Shown: positions 1 to 7,987, counted from the stretch's first letter. The stretch is 37,789 bases of DNA from Candidatus Gastranaerophilales bacterium (GCA_905236775.1 CAJOOM010000110.1:1-37789), one strand, 5' to 3'. Program-made: numbers and translations. Notes: generated from the letters alone by a model not told the origin.

Positions 1-2
1 AC

Positions 3-815
3 AGTGTCCCTGATGTTGGTGTAGTTTTTCCGGGCGGTGCTGTGCAAAGTGAGGAATCGCAAGGCGAAGATTCAAAAGGTTCTCAAGAATCACAAGGCGA
101 GCAAAGTGGTCAAAATTCTCAAGGTACTCAAGGAACACAAGGAACGCAAGGTCAACAAGGCGAGCAAAGCGGTCAAGATACTCAACGTGATGAAACAGAC
201 AGTAACAACACAAATAATCCCATCTTTGGCGGAAAAACATCAAGCAGTGAAGATGTTGACTCAGAATTCGATTCACCGGAAGAGGAAGAAGAGTTTATTA
301 ATAATACATTAGAAGAATTAAATGGAAAAATCTCTGATATGTATAAAACTCCACCTTGCACTATTAGCGACAAAGGTGAAACTGCTTATCCATATGACTT
401 AAACTTAATCGATGTTGAAAGTGTTACAACAGTAGGCGAAGGTTTATCTAATAATATGGGCATCGGTGATTATGTCTACAGAGCAAATCTTAAAGCAGCA
501 CTCAAAGATTTTATCACAAAAATTTTAGGACAATTAGCAAAAGCAGGAATAGAAAATTCTCCGCAAGATTTAGACAATAAAACTTTAACTGAATTAGGCT
601 CTATTCTTAAATCTTTAGGAATTAGTTGGGAACACAGGTTTGATAATGGTGTAATTATTATTACGTATGATTTTTCGTTTGAATCTCCCGGTGAATTATC
701 AAGCGAATATAAAGATGGTTATCAAGTATGGATAAAAGGCTATTGCTTTAAATTTTTGACCGACCCAACTCCGCATTGGGAATTTGATGAAGAAAGCACA
801 ATAAACGGTCAATAA
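3..815 (+). CDS. Low-complexity orphan protein, 5' partial
   Basis: The frame is open from the first complete codon of the window, so the gene very probably starts upstream; the GTG at 42 is only the first internal start-like codon. The visible 271 residues begin with a Gln/Gly/Ser tract (SQGTQGTQGTQGQQGEQSGQ) coded by 9-bp units, then an acidic Ser/Glu stretch, a helical middle and a beta-rich end around NGVIIITYDFSF and YKDGYQVWIKGYCFKF. I do not recognise the family. A hydrophilic tract and a compact C-terminus next to export genes would suit a secreted protein, but no signal peptide can be judged because the N-terminus is missing. The C-terminal layout resembles that of the 1041-aa protein at 23926-27051. 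The gene ends just before a strong hairpin. Confidence 0.75.
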   Translation, partial: SVPDVGVVFPGGAVQSEESQGEDSKGSQESQGEQSGQNSQGTQGTQGTQGQQGEQSGQDTQRDETDSNNTNNPIFGGKTSSSEDVDSEFDSPEEEEEFINNTLEELNGKISDMYKTPPCTISDKGETAYPYDLNLIDVESVTTVGEGLSNNMGIGDYVYRANLKAALKDFITKILGQLAKAGIENSPQDLDNKTLTELGSILKSLGISWEHRFDNGVIIITYDFSFESPGELSSEYKDGYQVWIKGYCFKFLTDPTPHWEFDEESTINGQ

Positions 816-821
816 GCAATT

Positions 822-854
822 AAAGCAGTTGTTCGTTTATCGAACAACTGCTTT
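822..854 (+). terminator. Stem-loop after the partial orphan gene
   Basis: A perfect 14-bp stem (AAAGCAGTTGTTCG with its complement) closes a 5-nt loop, beginning 6 bases after the stop codon. It lacks a long U tract, so it may act as a weak terminator or as a 3'-end stabiliser. Confidence 0.6.
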
Positions 855-962
855 AGTATGAACATATTAACTTAGTATCTTATTACTTTATATCTCACTT
901 TATATGTTAACCTTTCTATTATATTAATAAAGAATTAACCTATAATTGGATTACAGCCTAAT

Positions 963-980
963 AATGTAAACTTTTGTAAC
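963..980 (+). promoter_or_regulatory. HLR1-like (RpaB-type) box 1
   Basis: AATGTAAACTTTTGTAAC is the reverse complement of an exact match to the cyanobacterial HLR1 consensus, (G/T)TTACA(T/A)(T/A)-N2-(G/T)TTACA(T/A)(T/A). The two TGTAA half-sites are 10 bp apart. A TTGACA (-35-like) follows at 1002-1007 with TATGCC 17 bp further on. The next gene starts at 1379, so the leader would be long and would include the G-rich array. Confidence 0.6.
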
Positions 981-1054
981 AATTTTCTTAAATTTACCTC
1001 TTTGACATTAAAGTTTTAGAAAAATATGCCGTTATACATAAGTGTAAGATGAAA

Positions 1055-1139
1055 TCCTTGGGGGTAAATCCTTGGGGGTAAATCCTTGGGGGGTAAATCC
1101 TTGGGGGCAAATCCTTGGGGGTAAATCCTTGGGGTAAAT
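1055..1139 (+). repeat. G-rich tandem array, 14-bp unit
   Basis: Six units of CCTTGGGGGTAAAT with small changes in G number and one T-to-C. A single extra GGGGTAAAT follows at about 1169. The G5 blocks with short spacers could form a G-quadruplex on the coding strand. It lies in the leader of the gene at 1379 and shares its core with four other loci here. The rest of 816-1378 is AT-rich and shows no gene. Confidence 0.85.
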
Positions 1140-1378
1140 CACAGTCAAATACTTAAAATAAATGGTTGGGGTAAATTATAACGGAAAACAACAAATGGTA
1201 TTTCATTAAATAGTTAAACCTATTATAGAAAAGATTAGGGACTATAATACTAGCCGAATCAAATTTTACTAAATAGCTATGCTTTGTTAAAAATTAAATA
1301 CAAAAAAGAAAGTGGACTGATCAACCACTTCGCCAGACAATAATTAAAAATACAACCAGATGAAAGGAGCTACTACAC

Positions 1379-2836
1379 ATGTCTACAGAAATTGAGATTG
1401 CAAGATTTAACGGAACACCTTTATTGGCACTAGCAAACAATGCTAATGTAAACGGAGGGAAGACACTCACTAAAGTCGAATTTGCAATTATGCAACAACA
1501 AATGAAAAATTTAGGAATGAGTTTTGAAGATTATGGTCTTCAAATTGTATCAAATGATTTTCAAGGAGAAAATGCAAAAGGCACAAGAAATAATGTTGCT
1601 GAAGTCGGAACTGAACTTAATAAAGCTTACAAAAAACAATTCGGCGCAAAAAATATAGCAGCCGTAAAATTAGCTGAAGTAAAAGCGGACTCTATTGTAA
1701 AAACGGCATTAGATATGTTTAAATCAGAACACGCAGATGTAGTATTTGTGCCAAAATCGCTCAGCGCAAGACCTCTGTTTACAAATCCGGCATATCTAAA
1801 TAATTCAACATTATATGCTGTAGAGTTAACTGATTGGGCAAATACGGTTAAAGCAGAATATATAAATGCCTCTAAATTGAGCAATGAGGCTTTAGCTGCA
1901 ATGATTATAAGCAACGATAATGCAAATACTTTTGAACTTTCTGCTGAATTATCTGCTTTTGGAGCAGCAATACTTGAACAAGTTGCAAAAGGTACTGCTA
2001 CAATAATTGATACAGTAAATGTGTCTGCTAATCGCATTGAAAAAACAATTCGGGATGCAGAAGGACATATTGTTAAAGTTGTACAAGATTCTGCGGGTAA
2101 TGTAATTGATGTTGTAAAAGAAGAGGGCATAAAAACCAGAAATACAGTAAGAGATGTGGGAGCTGATGTTATTAATGATAATAGAGTGCAGCATACTATT
2201 ACAAGAGATAGGGTTGCTGAAGAAGGCGCTGATACAAGAAATACAACAAAACAAGAAGCTCAAAAAAGCAGAATGTATACTAAACAAAAGGCAGAAGAAA
2301 CGCAAGAAATTGAGACAATGAATACTGCAATAGCAGAAAGATTAAATCGACTCCAGTCCACTTTAGCATCTCGTGTTAAATATGGTGACATTAGTCAAAG
2401 AATCGGAAATATGCAAAAGCAAATTGTTGAATCAGATATTCCGCATTCTAAAAAAATGGAATTATTACAAGCAATAAGAAATCAGCTAGGTGAAAAATTT
2501 ATAAGTACGAAAGAGCTTAATAATCTCCAAGAACGTATAGATAACACCATTATGAAAAATTTAGGAAAAGTCGACAGCAAGGATATACCAAGTTTACCGG
2601 ATTATCCTCGATACGAAGGAGTGCCTGACTACGTTGAGCCAATACATGAAAAAACGGAGTCTACAAAAGAAAATAATTCAGCCGAAGATAATAATAAAAA
2701 TAAAGCGCAAACTACACCAAAAAAAGAAGAACCTAAATGTGAGACTCCGGTTACTAAAGATTCTGACGCTCCTAAAAAATCAAAATTAGAAAAGGATATC
2801 GCAAAAGAAATCGGCAAAATACTGAATAAAAAATAA
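1379..2836 (+). CDS. 485-aa helical orphan protein upstream of the export genes
   Basis: ATG with a good ribosome site (GAAAGGAGC, 1362-1370). There is no signal peptide or membrane segment. Residues 1-190 are mixed; about 195-400 are highly charged and probably coiled coil, with loosely repeated units (IEKTIRDAEG, VVQDSAGNVID, TRNTVRDVGADV, RNTTKQEAQ). The C-terminal 70 residues are Lys/Glu-rich and disordered. I do not recognise a family. Its place directly before the export cluster, the long helical middle and the lack of a Sec signal make a type III substrate or structural protein possible, but that is inference from position. An intrinsic terminator follows, so it is probably a separate transcript, behind HLR1 box 1. 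Confidence 0.8.
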   Translation: MSTEIEIARFNGTPLLALANNANVNGGKTLTKVEFAIMQQQMKNLGMSFEDYGLQIVSNDFQGENAKGTRNNVAEVGTELNKAYKKQFGAKNIAAVKLAEVKADSIVKTALDMFKSEHADVVFVPKSLSARPLFTNPAYLNNSTLYAVELTDWANTVKAEYINASKLSNEALAAMIISNDNANTFELSAELSAFGAAILEQVAKGTATIIDTVNVSANRIEKTIRDAEGHIVKVVQDSAGNVIDVVKEEGIKTRNTVRDVGADVINDNRVQHTITRDRVAEEGADTRNTTKQEAQKSRMYTKQKAEETQEIETMNTAIAERLNRLQSTLASRVKYGDISQRIGNMQKQIVESDIPHSKKMELLQAIRNQLGEKFISTKELNNLQERIDNTIMKNLGKVDSKDIPSLPDYPRYEGVPDYVEPIHEKTESTKENNSAEDNNKNKAQTTPKKEEPKCETPVTKDSDAPKKSKLEKDIAKEIGKILNKK

Positions 2837-2840
2837 ATTT

Positions 2841-2880
2841 AAAAAAGCAGGCAGTTCACATTGAGTGCCTGCTTTTTTTT
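2841..2880 (+). terminator. Intrinsic terminator
   Basis: Stem AAAAAAGCAGGCA / TGCCTGCTTTTTT with an 11-nt loop, running into eight Ts. It ends the 1379-2836 transcript. Confidence 0.9.
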
Positions 2881-2972
2881 ATTTTAATTATTATAATAAT
2901 CTCATCTAAACGGTTGATGTGCGAACGATAAATATCATCTATTATACGTATGGAATATTATAGGGATGAGGT

Positions 2973-4073
2973 ATGACAGACTCTATATTTTGGGATGAAT
3001 TATATAAACAATTTGCTTGGTTTGACTCGCTTTTCACACCGGTAGTTAAGAATTGCAGTAAGGAATTTTTCTTTGACGGATTAGAATTCAAACTTATTGC
3101 TGCAAGCACAAACATGAATATTCTTTCCCAAAATGATACCTTTTTTGTTACAAAGGTCAAGATTAATTCAAAGAATGATGTTTTTATAAGAATCTCTCAA
3201 GATGCAATTAATGTTATTCTTGATAAAGTTCTGGGGAAAAATAATAGAAAATTTGATTTAACGGAAGTATCTGAACTTGAAGCAAAAATTATAACAGCTT
3301 TTAATGATTTCATATTCGAGTCACTAATTCCGAATTTTAATGTTGATCCTCATCGAAGATATACGGAAATTTTGCATCTTACTTATTATGTAAAAAGTGA
3401 AAGTTCTGAGAATTCTGCAAAATTTATCATCTCTGTGCCAAAGGATGTTTTGGCTCCGGTTTCGCTTAAATCAACTAAACCGCACTTTACGGATGATGAT
3501 TTTCTAAAATGTATGGTAAATGCAAGTTTTCTTGTTGGAACTACATCGTTTTCTATGGCTGATGTAAAAAGATTAGAACCTGGTGATGTTGTAGTTTTGG
3601 AACAAAGCAATTCTTCAAGGATGACACTTATTTCAGATAATTTAAATCAAAGATTTCAAATAAGGCCGAATCCTAACATAGTAGAACCTTATGAAAATGC
3701 AATTGGAAATGGCATGGAGGAGAGTATGGGCAATTCTAATTTATGGGATAGTATTCAAGTTGATTTATCAGCTGAATTTGAAAAAGTAAAAGTTCCGCTT
3801 GGTGACTTAAAGAATATTGAAGAGGGTTTAGTTGTTGATTTATGTTCTGTTTACGATAACAAAATTTTCTTAAAAGTAGGAGAAAAGGTTGTAGCAACAG
3901 GCGGACTTGTGATAATTAATGATAGATTTGGAGTTAGGGTAGAAAATATTCCAGAATCAGCGGCTATAGAAAACAACAATGCAGAAAATGCAGATGGTAA
4001 AAATACTCAGGGTGAACAAGCCGGAGAAGATTTTGATTATAGTGATTTTGAAGTAGATGAAAATAAAGGTTGA
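2973..4073 (+). CDS. Double-SPOA export/switch protein (SctQ / FliM-FliN type)
   Basis: 366 aa, ATG preceded by GGATGAGG. Two SPOA (surface presentation of antigens) domains are visible: about residues 178-232 (MVNASFLVGTTSFSMADV...LEPGDVVVLE) and 258-328 (VPLGDLKNIEEGLVVDL...VATGGLVIINDRFGVRV). The second is typical FliN. The N-terminal 170 residues resemble the FliM/SctQ middle domain only loosely. Members of this family form the cytoplasmic switch or sorting platform under the export gate. Two SPOA domains in one chain is the layout of injectisome SctQ; flagellar FliM and FliN normally carry one each. The tail (about 335-366) is acidic and Asn/Gly-rich. It is the first gene of a same-strand cluster that continues with fliO-, fliP-, fliQ- and fliR-like genes. 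Confidence 0.85.
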   Translation: MTDSIFWDELYKQFAWFDSLFTPVVKNCSKEFFFDGLEFKLIAASTNMNILSQNDTFFVTKVKINSKNDVFIRISQDAINVILDKVLGKNNRKFDLTEVSELEAKIITAFNDFIFESLIPNFNVDPHRRYTEILHLTYYVKSESSENSAKFIISVPKDVLAPVSLKSTKPHFTDDDFLKCMVNASFLVGTTSFSMADVKRLEPGDVVVLEQSNSSRMTLISDNLNQRFQIRPNPNIVEPYENAIGNGMEESMGNSNLWDSIQVDLSAEFEKVKVPLGDLKNIEEGLVVDLCSVYDNKIFLKVGEKVVATGGLVIINDRFGVRVENIPESAAIENNNAENADGKNTQGEQAGEDFDYSDFEVDENKG

Positions 4074-4198
4074 TTTTGAGGTAAATATTATTAAAAAATA
4101 AACAGGTAATTTTTATACTAACAGAATCCGGTTTTATTATAAATGTACTCAATAATAACAATGTCACTTGTTTATAAAAAAAGAAAGGACATGCACAC

Positions 4199-4657
4199 GT
4201 GGGATATATAACGAATTTTATAGTTTATACTTTAGCAATGGTTGGAGTTATTGTTGTTGCTCTTTTAATTTTTAAAAACGCAACATCTACAGGTTGTGGA
4301 AAATCATCAAAATATCTTAAAGTAATTGATTCTATATCTTTAGGTCAAAGAAAAAATTTATACGTTGTATCTACAGGTAAAGAACAATTTTTAATTGCCG
4401 GTGATGTAAACAATACATGTTTAATTTCTAAACTGGAAAATGTAGATGATTTATCAAAGATAAATCAAAGATTAAATGAAGAAAATAAATTTGATGGAAT
4501 TAAACCAAATCAGAACTCTTTTAGAGAAACAATGGATTCTTTGGCAAAGCCAAGTTATATGGATAGACGAACAAACTTAGGAATTCATTCCAGTTGTTTA
4601 GGGCATAAATCAAGTGAGAGTGTTATTAGAAATCTTGCAGAAATTATGAAGAGGTAA
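4199..4657 (+). CDS. fliO: FliO-like export assembly protein
   Basis: 152 aa with a GTG start; AAAGAAAGGA lies just upstream, and the nearby ATG at 4191 meets a stop after six codons. One membrane helix (about residues 5-25) is followed by a small beta domain, YLKVIDSISLGQRKNLYVV, with the G-(Q/P)-(R/K) and LYVV pattern of FliO, then a charged tail. FliO helps FliP assemble in flagella and is not part of injectisomes, so its presence argues for a flagellar origin of the cluster. The gene is 7 bp upstream of fliP, and fliP's ribosome site lies in its last codons. Sequence conservation of FliO is weak, so the call rests on topology and neighbours. Confidence 0.7.
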   Translation: MGYITNFIVYTLAMVGVIVVALLIFKNATSTGCGKSSKYLKVIDSISLGQRKNLYVVSTGKEQFLIAGDVNNTCLISKLENVDDLSKINQRLNEENKFDGIKPNQNSFRETMDSLAKPSYMDRRTNLGIHSSCLGHKSSESVIRNLAEIMKR

Positions 4658-4664
4658 TGTATAA

Positions 4665-5303
4665 ATGGATGCTGCACTACAAAATTTAAATCCTGTTTTA
4701 CAATTACTTACGGTAATGACTTTATTTTCGTTGCTGCCGTTTGTCTTTTGTTGTATGACATCTTTCTTAAGATTTACAATAGTATTCTCTCTTTTAAAAA
4801 CAGCAATGGGAGTTCAAGTTCCTCCGGCTCTTGTAACAATCGGTCTATGTATGATATTGACTTTTTATACAATGGGCGGAGTATTTCAACAATGCTATGA
4901 ACAAGGTTCCATTCCATATCAAAAAAATCAGAATCTCGTAATGGCAGTTGATGCAGGTTCTAAGCCTTTAAAAGAATTTATGCTGAAGCAAACAAGAGAA
5001 AATGATTTAGCATTTTTTGTTCAACTTAAATATAAAACTCCTCCAAAATCTCCGGATGAACTTTCTATATGGGAAGTTGCTCCTGCTTATATATTAAGTG
5101 AACTTAAAACCGCTTTTGAAATCGGATTTGTTGTTTTTGTTCCTTTTATTGTTCTGGACCTTGTTGTTGCAAACATCCTTCTTGCGCTTGGTATGTTCAT
5201 GTTATCACCGACAATCATTTCTCTTCCGTTTAAATTACTTATTTTTATAGCTGTAGACGGCTGGTCGCTTATCGTGCAAGGACTGGTGCAGAGTTATAAT
5301 TAG
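4665..5303 (+). CDS. fliP: Export gate protein FliP/SctR
   Basis: 212 aa, multi-pass membrane protein of the type III export gate, which forms the FliP5-FliQ4-FliR1 channel. Family signatures are clear: MTSFLRFTIVFSLLKTAMG near residue 32, SELKTAFEIGFVVFVPF near 145 and ISLPFKLLIFIAVDGW near 185. Four membrane segments are expected. It starts directly in the first membrane region, with no cleavable signal peptide; flagellar FliP usually has one, while SctR does not. VFSLL, LALGMFMLSP and the total length of about 212 also lean toward SctR. The ribosome site AGAGG overlaps the end of fliO. Its identity as FliP/SctR is secure; flagellum versus injectisome is open. Confidence 0.95.
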   Translation: MDAALQNLNPVLQLLTVMTLFSLLPFVFCCMTSFLRFTIVFSLLKTAMGVQVPPALVTIGLCMILTFYTMGGVFQQCYEQGSIPYQKNQNLVMAVDAGSKPLKEFMLKQTRENDLAFFVQLKYKTPPKSPDELSIWEVAPAYILSELKTAFEIGFVVFVPFIVLDLVVANILLALGMFMLSPTIISLPFKLLIFIAVDGWSLIVQGLVQSYN

Positions 5304-5320
5304 GTGAATGGGTGATTACT
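5304..5320. repeat. Single arm of the GTGA repeat family
   Basis: GGTGAATGGGTGATTA follows the fliP stop at once and resembles one arm of the octamer array at 6376-6507. No opposite arm is seen. Confidence 0.5.
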
Positions 5321-5355
5321 TTAAAAATACAATTAATCAAAAGGAACTTTAAAAA

Positions 5356-5847
5356 ATGATAGAAGCATTAACAGAATATTTAGCAAAAGGTTTTATGACA
5401 ATGTTATCAATATCAATGCCGTGCGTGCTTACAGCAGCTGCAATAGGTCTTGTAGTTGGTATTATACAAGCTGTTACTCAGGTCCAAGAACAAACTATAG
5501 CAGCTGCACCAAAGATTTTTATGGTATTTTTAGTAATTGTAATAGGTGGTTTAGGTTTTATAAAATTACTTACGAATTTATTCATAGAGGGGATGAATCT
5601 TGCGTTTAACACTGTTCCAAAAGAAGATTCTTTTGCTCTTCCTGCTGATTATTATAAGTATACAACTCCTTTTGAAAAAGAGATGCAGGACAAATTTAAA
5701 AATGTACCTAGCATGAAAGAAGCTCTTAAAAATCCTGGTAAAGTTCCCTATATAGACAAACAGCAAAAAATAAAATACCAAACCGCACCAAAAACTCCAA
5801 TGCCAAAAGGTAATTTTGTAGAAATTAATAAAATGTTGGGGAGATAG
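5356..5847 (+). CDS. fliQ: Export gate protein FliQ/SctS with long C-terminal tail
   Basis: 163 aa; AAGGA ribosome site at 5340-5344. The first 88 residues are a normal FliQ/SctS: two membrane hairpin helices with the conserved QAVTQVQEQTIAAAPKIF loop. The usual length is about 88-90 aa. Here about 75 hydrophilic, Pro/Lys-rich residues follow (from VPKEDSFALPADYYKY to the end). The tail would face the cytoplasm or wrap the gate; I cannot match it to a known domain. FliQ packs around FliP in the export channel. The stop is 3 bp before the next start. Confidence 0.92.
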   Translation: MIEALTEYLAKGFMTMLSISMPCVLTAAAIGLVVGIIQAVTQVQEQTIAAAPKIFMVFLVIVIGGLGFIKLLTNLFIEGMNLAFNTVPKEDSFALPADYYKYTTPFEKEMQDKFKNVPSMKEALKNPGKVPYIDKQQKIKYQTAPKTPMPKGNFVEINKMLGR

Positions 5848-5850
5848 AAA

Positions 5851-5982
5851 ATGGAAAGTGAAAAATGGAAAATGGAAAATTTTTTTAGAAAAATTCTCGC
5901 TCAGGGTTACTCTATATTAAAATTGTTTTGTAAAAAAATCAAACTTAGCAATTTTCATTTTTTAAATTTCAATTTTCAATTA
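5851..5982. repeat. Inverted heptamer-type repeat inside a coding region
   Basis: Left arm 5851-5882 consists of GAAAATG/GAAAGTG-like units; right arm about 5950-5982 has the reverse-complement units (TTTTCAT, TTTCAATTTTCAA). The 65 bp between look unique. Related one-armed tracts occur at 15460-15491 and about 30549-30577. Short 7-bp tandem families are known from cyanobacteria (STRR elements). Confidence 0.7.
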
Positions 5983-6384
5983 TTTATTTTAATCTGTTTT
6001 ATTTTATGTATGCAAGCTCAAGTTTATGCATACGAAGACTGCATAATCACTACTGATGGAAAAATGACAGATATAAAAATTCAACATAATGATATAATTG
6101 ATGTATTTCCTTTAATAACAGTTACGAATGATAAAAATACAATTATTGTTCATCCATTAAAACCAGGTCAAACAAAGTTTTCAATTGTAAAGAATAACAA
6201 AGATAAATTTTTCTTTGATGTAAAAGTTAGTGATGAAAAAACATTTGTTCAAGAAAAAGATGGGTTTGAAATATTTACTATAGATTGTCCGCCGACTGAA
6301 GAATATTTTGAGCTTGATGAACCTCCGGTAGAGTTTGATATAGACGAACCGCCAATTCTAAAAGAAAGGAATAAAAGTGATTAA
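5851..6384 (+). CDS. Secreted protein with a pilus-assembly N-terminus-like domain
   Basis: 177 aa, ribosome site GGGGAG in the end of fliQ. A late signal peptide (hydrophobic core FILICFILCMQAQVYA, cleavage predicted after VYA near residue 62) is followed by a small all-beta domain (DIIDVFPLITVTNDKNTIIV...PGQTKFSIVKNNKDKFFFDV) that resembles the T2SS/T3SS pilus N-terminal domain of secretins such as CpaC. An acidic Pro-rich tail follows (about 135-177). The N-terminal 50 residues are coded by an inverted pair of GAAAATG-type repeats, which explains the odd KWKMENFF and NFHFLNFNFQLF runs, and the last three codons lie in another repeat array. The natural start may have been displaced. A possible ring or basal-body-associated periplasmic partner; function unproven. 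Confidence 0.7.
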   Translation: MESEKWKMENFFRKILAQGYSILKLFCKKIKLSNFHFLNFNFQLFILICFILCMQAQVYAYEDCIITTDGKMTDIKIQHNDIIDVFPLITVTNDKNTIIVHPLKPGQTKFSIVKNNKDKFFFDVKVSDEKTFVQEKDGFEIFTIDCPPTEEYFELDEPPVEFDIDEPPILKERNKSD

Positions 6385-6507
6385 GTGAATATGTGAGCAG
6401 GTGATTAATTGAATTATAAATATAATAACTTCAATCTAACTAGTTTATAATAATCAAATATATTTAAAATTCGCTTAGTCACTTAATCACTCAATCACTT
6501 GTTCACT
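6376..6507. repeat. Inverted array of GTGA octamers between the pilus-like gene and fliR
   Basis: Left arm 6376-6415 is five 8-bp units of form NGTGANNN (AGTGATTA, AGTGAATA, TGTGAGCA, GGTGATTA, ATTGAATT). Right arm 6468-6507 is five units of the same pattern on the other strand. The GTGA core stays while the other positions vary. The array contains the stop codon of the upstream gene and ends 8 bp before the fliR ATG, leaving fliR without a Shine-Dalgarno sequence. Confidence 0.75.
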
Positions 6508-6515
6508 TTAAAGAA

Positions 6516-7292
6516 ATGGACCAAGTAATACAACAAATATCAATTTTATTTCCCGAATTTGCGCGCTGGTTTTCAGCGGGTTTTATTATATTTGCAAGAT
6601 TATTAGGTTTTATAAGATTTGCTCCTATATTTAATAGAAAAGAAATAGCAGGAATGGTAAAACTAGCATTTGCATTTATCTTGACCGTTATTTTAACTCC
6701 GATTTTAAAGCCAATTGCACCTCCAAATGATTCTATGCTTTTGCTTCTTGTTCTCAATTTTGCTGTAGGAGCAATAATAGGGTATATAGCACAAATAATT
6801 ATATTAGCAATCGAATCAGGTGGTGATATGATTAATACTCAAATGGGTTTATCTTCTGCAATGGTCATGGATCCATCCACTAACAGTCAGACTTCTATAT
6901 TAAGCCGCGTAATTACACTTTTAGGATTGATTATATTTATGGAAGTAGGAGGTTTTTATTGGATAATAAATGCTCTTATAAGAAGTTTTGAAATATTCCC
7001 TATTTATGCAGTCCAAATTCCTTTAGAAAAAATTATTAATTTAGATTATTTAGTAACAACCACATCAAATGTGCTTTATATTGGTTTGCAAATTGCTTCT
7101 CCAGTTCTTTTGGCGACTTTAGGTCAAGATATTATCTTGGGTGTTATCTCCAAAACAGCTCCGCAAGTAAACGTATTCCAATTGTCATTTCTATTTAAAC
7201 CTGTTTTCGGTGCTGCAATTATGATTTGGATTCTTCCAATGCTAATTAACGTAATCTCAGACTTTTTCCTAACATTTTCAAATATATATTAA
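6516..7292 (+). CDS. fliR: Export gate protein FliR/SctT
   Basis: 258 aa, about six to eight membrane helices. Family signatures: GLSSAMVMDPSTNSQTSILS near residue 110 and ISKTAPQVNVFQLSF near 210. It completes the FliP-FliQ-FliR gate through which proteins enter the export channel. The length fits both FliR and SctT; the MDPSTNSQ and TAPQVNVF segments look flagellar. No Shine-Dalgarno precedes the ATG because the GTGA repeat array lies there, so translation may depend on unfolding of that structure or on coupling. flhB, which often follows, is absent; instead a gene on the opposite strand overlaps the last 4 bp. Confidence 0.93.
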   Translation: MDQVIQQISILFPEFARWFSAGFIIFARLLGFIRFAPIFNRKEIAGMVKLAFAFILTVILTPILKPIAPPNDSMLLLLVLNFAVGAIIGYIAQIIILAIESGGDMINTQMGLSSAMVMDPSTNSQTSILSRVITLLGLIIFMEVGGFYWIINALIRSFEIFPIYAVQIPLEKIINLDYLVTTTSNVLYIGLQIASPVLLATLGQDIILGVISKTAPQVNVFQLSFLFKPVFGAAIMIWILPMLINVISDFFLTFSNIY

Positions 7293-7696
7293 TCAAACAA
7301 ATTTTCTATATCTTTTACGGTTTTATCAGCATTTTTATAAAATTCAGATTCAAATTCATCTTCTGTCATTCTCTTTATTGGAGAAGTTTTAAGCATTGAA
7401 TTTTTATGCAAAACAAATGCATCATAAAGTGCGTGGTATGCACTTATATATTCCCTATTATTTGTCATAGATTTGTTGTCAATATGAATCTGGTAGAATG
7501 GTATTACTCTTGATGGCAGAATTTTTGCTATTTCCCCCGGTAAATTTTTAACAAAATCTAATAATGTGTACAACTTTGGTACTGTCGAAAGGTCGCATTC
7601 CTCTATCTCTGTTAAAAATTGTTTAACATCCTGTTTTGAAAATTTTGCCTTAAAATTTGATTGTGGCAATGTATTATTAACTGGTAATATTTTCAT
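7289..7696 (-). CDS. 135-aa orphan protein
   Basis: Starts MKILPVNNTLPQSNFKAKF, a short Asn-rich leader ending in an NFKA/NFNA-like motif that I associate with many small Gastranaerophilales proteins. The rest is soluble, helical and charged, with no signal peptide. The final 4 bp overlap the end of fliR tail to tail. No function can be inferred. The N-terminal motif is useful mainly as a clue to the lineage. Confidence 0.7.
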   Translation of the reverse strand: MKILPVNNTLPQSNFKAKFSKQDVKQFLTEIEECDLSTVPKLYTLLDFVKNLPGEIAKILPSRVIPFYQIHIDNKSMTNNREYISAYHALYDAFVLHKNSMLKTSPIKRMTEDEFESEFYKNADKTVKDIENLFD

Positions 7697-7871
7697 TTAA
7701 GATATTCTTTCTGTTTTATGCTTAATAGTGATAAATTGTTTTAAATAGCGAGTTGTGACGATTTATAATTACAAATGAGCCTGTTTAGAGTCTCTGTATT
7801 AAATCTTTTTCTATTATTGTATATCAAACTAAGGTTTTGTGTAAAATTTTTGAAATTAATCGAAATTAATA

Positions 7872-7987
7872 TTGAATTTTCTATATAATGATTTATAATA
7901 TAAATATCAGGGGCGGGAGTTCCAGCTCCCATCAACTGTAAATGACTAAGGCGGTATCTACTTTATGTAGGTGCCGTTTTTGATTAT
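7872..7987 (+). ncRNA. Candidate small RNA converging on a small hydrophobic ORF
   Basis: A promoter-like pair, TTGAAT (7872-7877) and TATAAT (7894-7899) with 16 bp between, would start an RNA near 7906. It contains a GGGAG/CTCCC hairpin (about 7915-7931) and ends in a second hairpin (about 7952-7978, CGGTATCTAC with GTAGGTGCCG, two G-U pairs) followed by five Ts. Those G-U pairs would be mismatches on the other strand, so the hairpin belongs to this strand. The RNA would overlap the last 25-30 nt of the opposite ORF at 7958-8035. The layout recalls convergent type I toxin-antitoxin loci such as fst/RNAII. Confidence 0.45.

Noticed and set aside
37-312. ORF of 91 codons at the window start
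   Set aside because: Frame-shifted reading of the Gln/Gly repeat gene; Lys/Val-rich artefact.
1055-1139. CRISPR-like array
   Set aside because: Units of 14 bp are directly tandem with no unique spacers and no cas genes nearby; it is a G-rich minisatellite.
1627-2305. Minus-strand ORFs of 118-167 codons inside the 485-aa gene
   Set aside because: Shadow frames of a long AT-rich coding region; no start signals and odd composition.
2973-7292. Calling the cluster a complete virulence injectisome
   Set aside because: No secretin, needle, ATPase or translocon genes are visible, and a FliO-like gene is present.
7741-7935. 64-codon ORF on the minus strand
   Set aside because: No ribosome site and overlaps the promoter and hairpin of the small RNA; no protein-like pattern.
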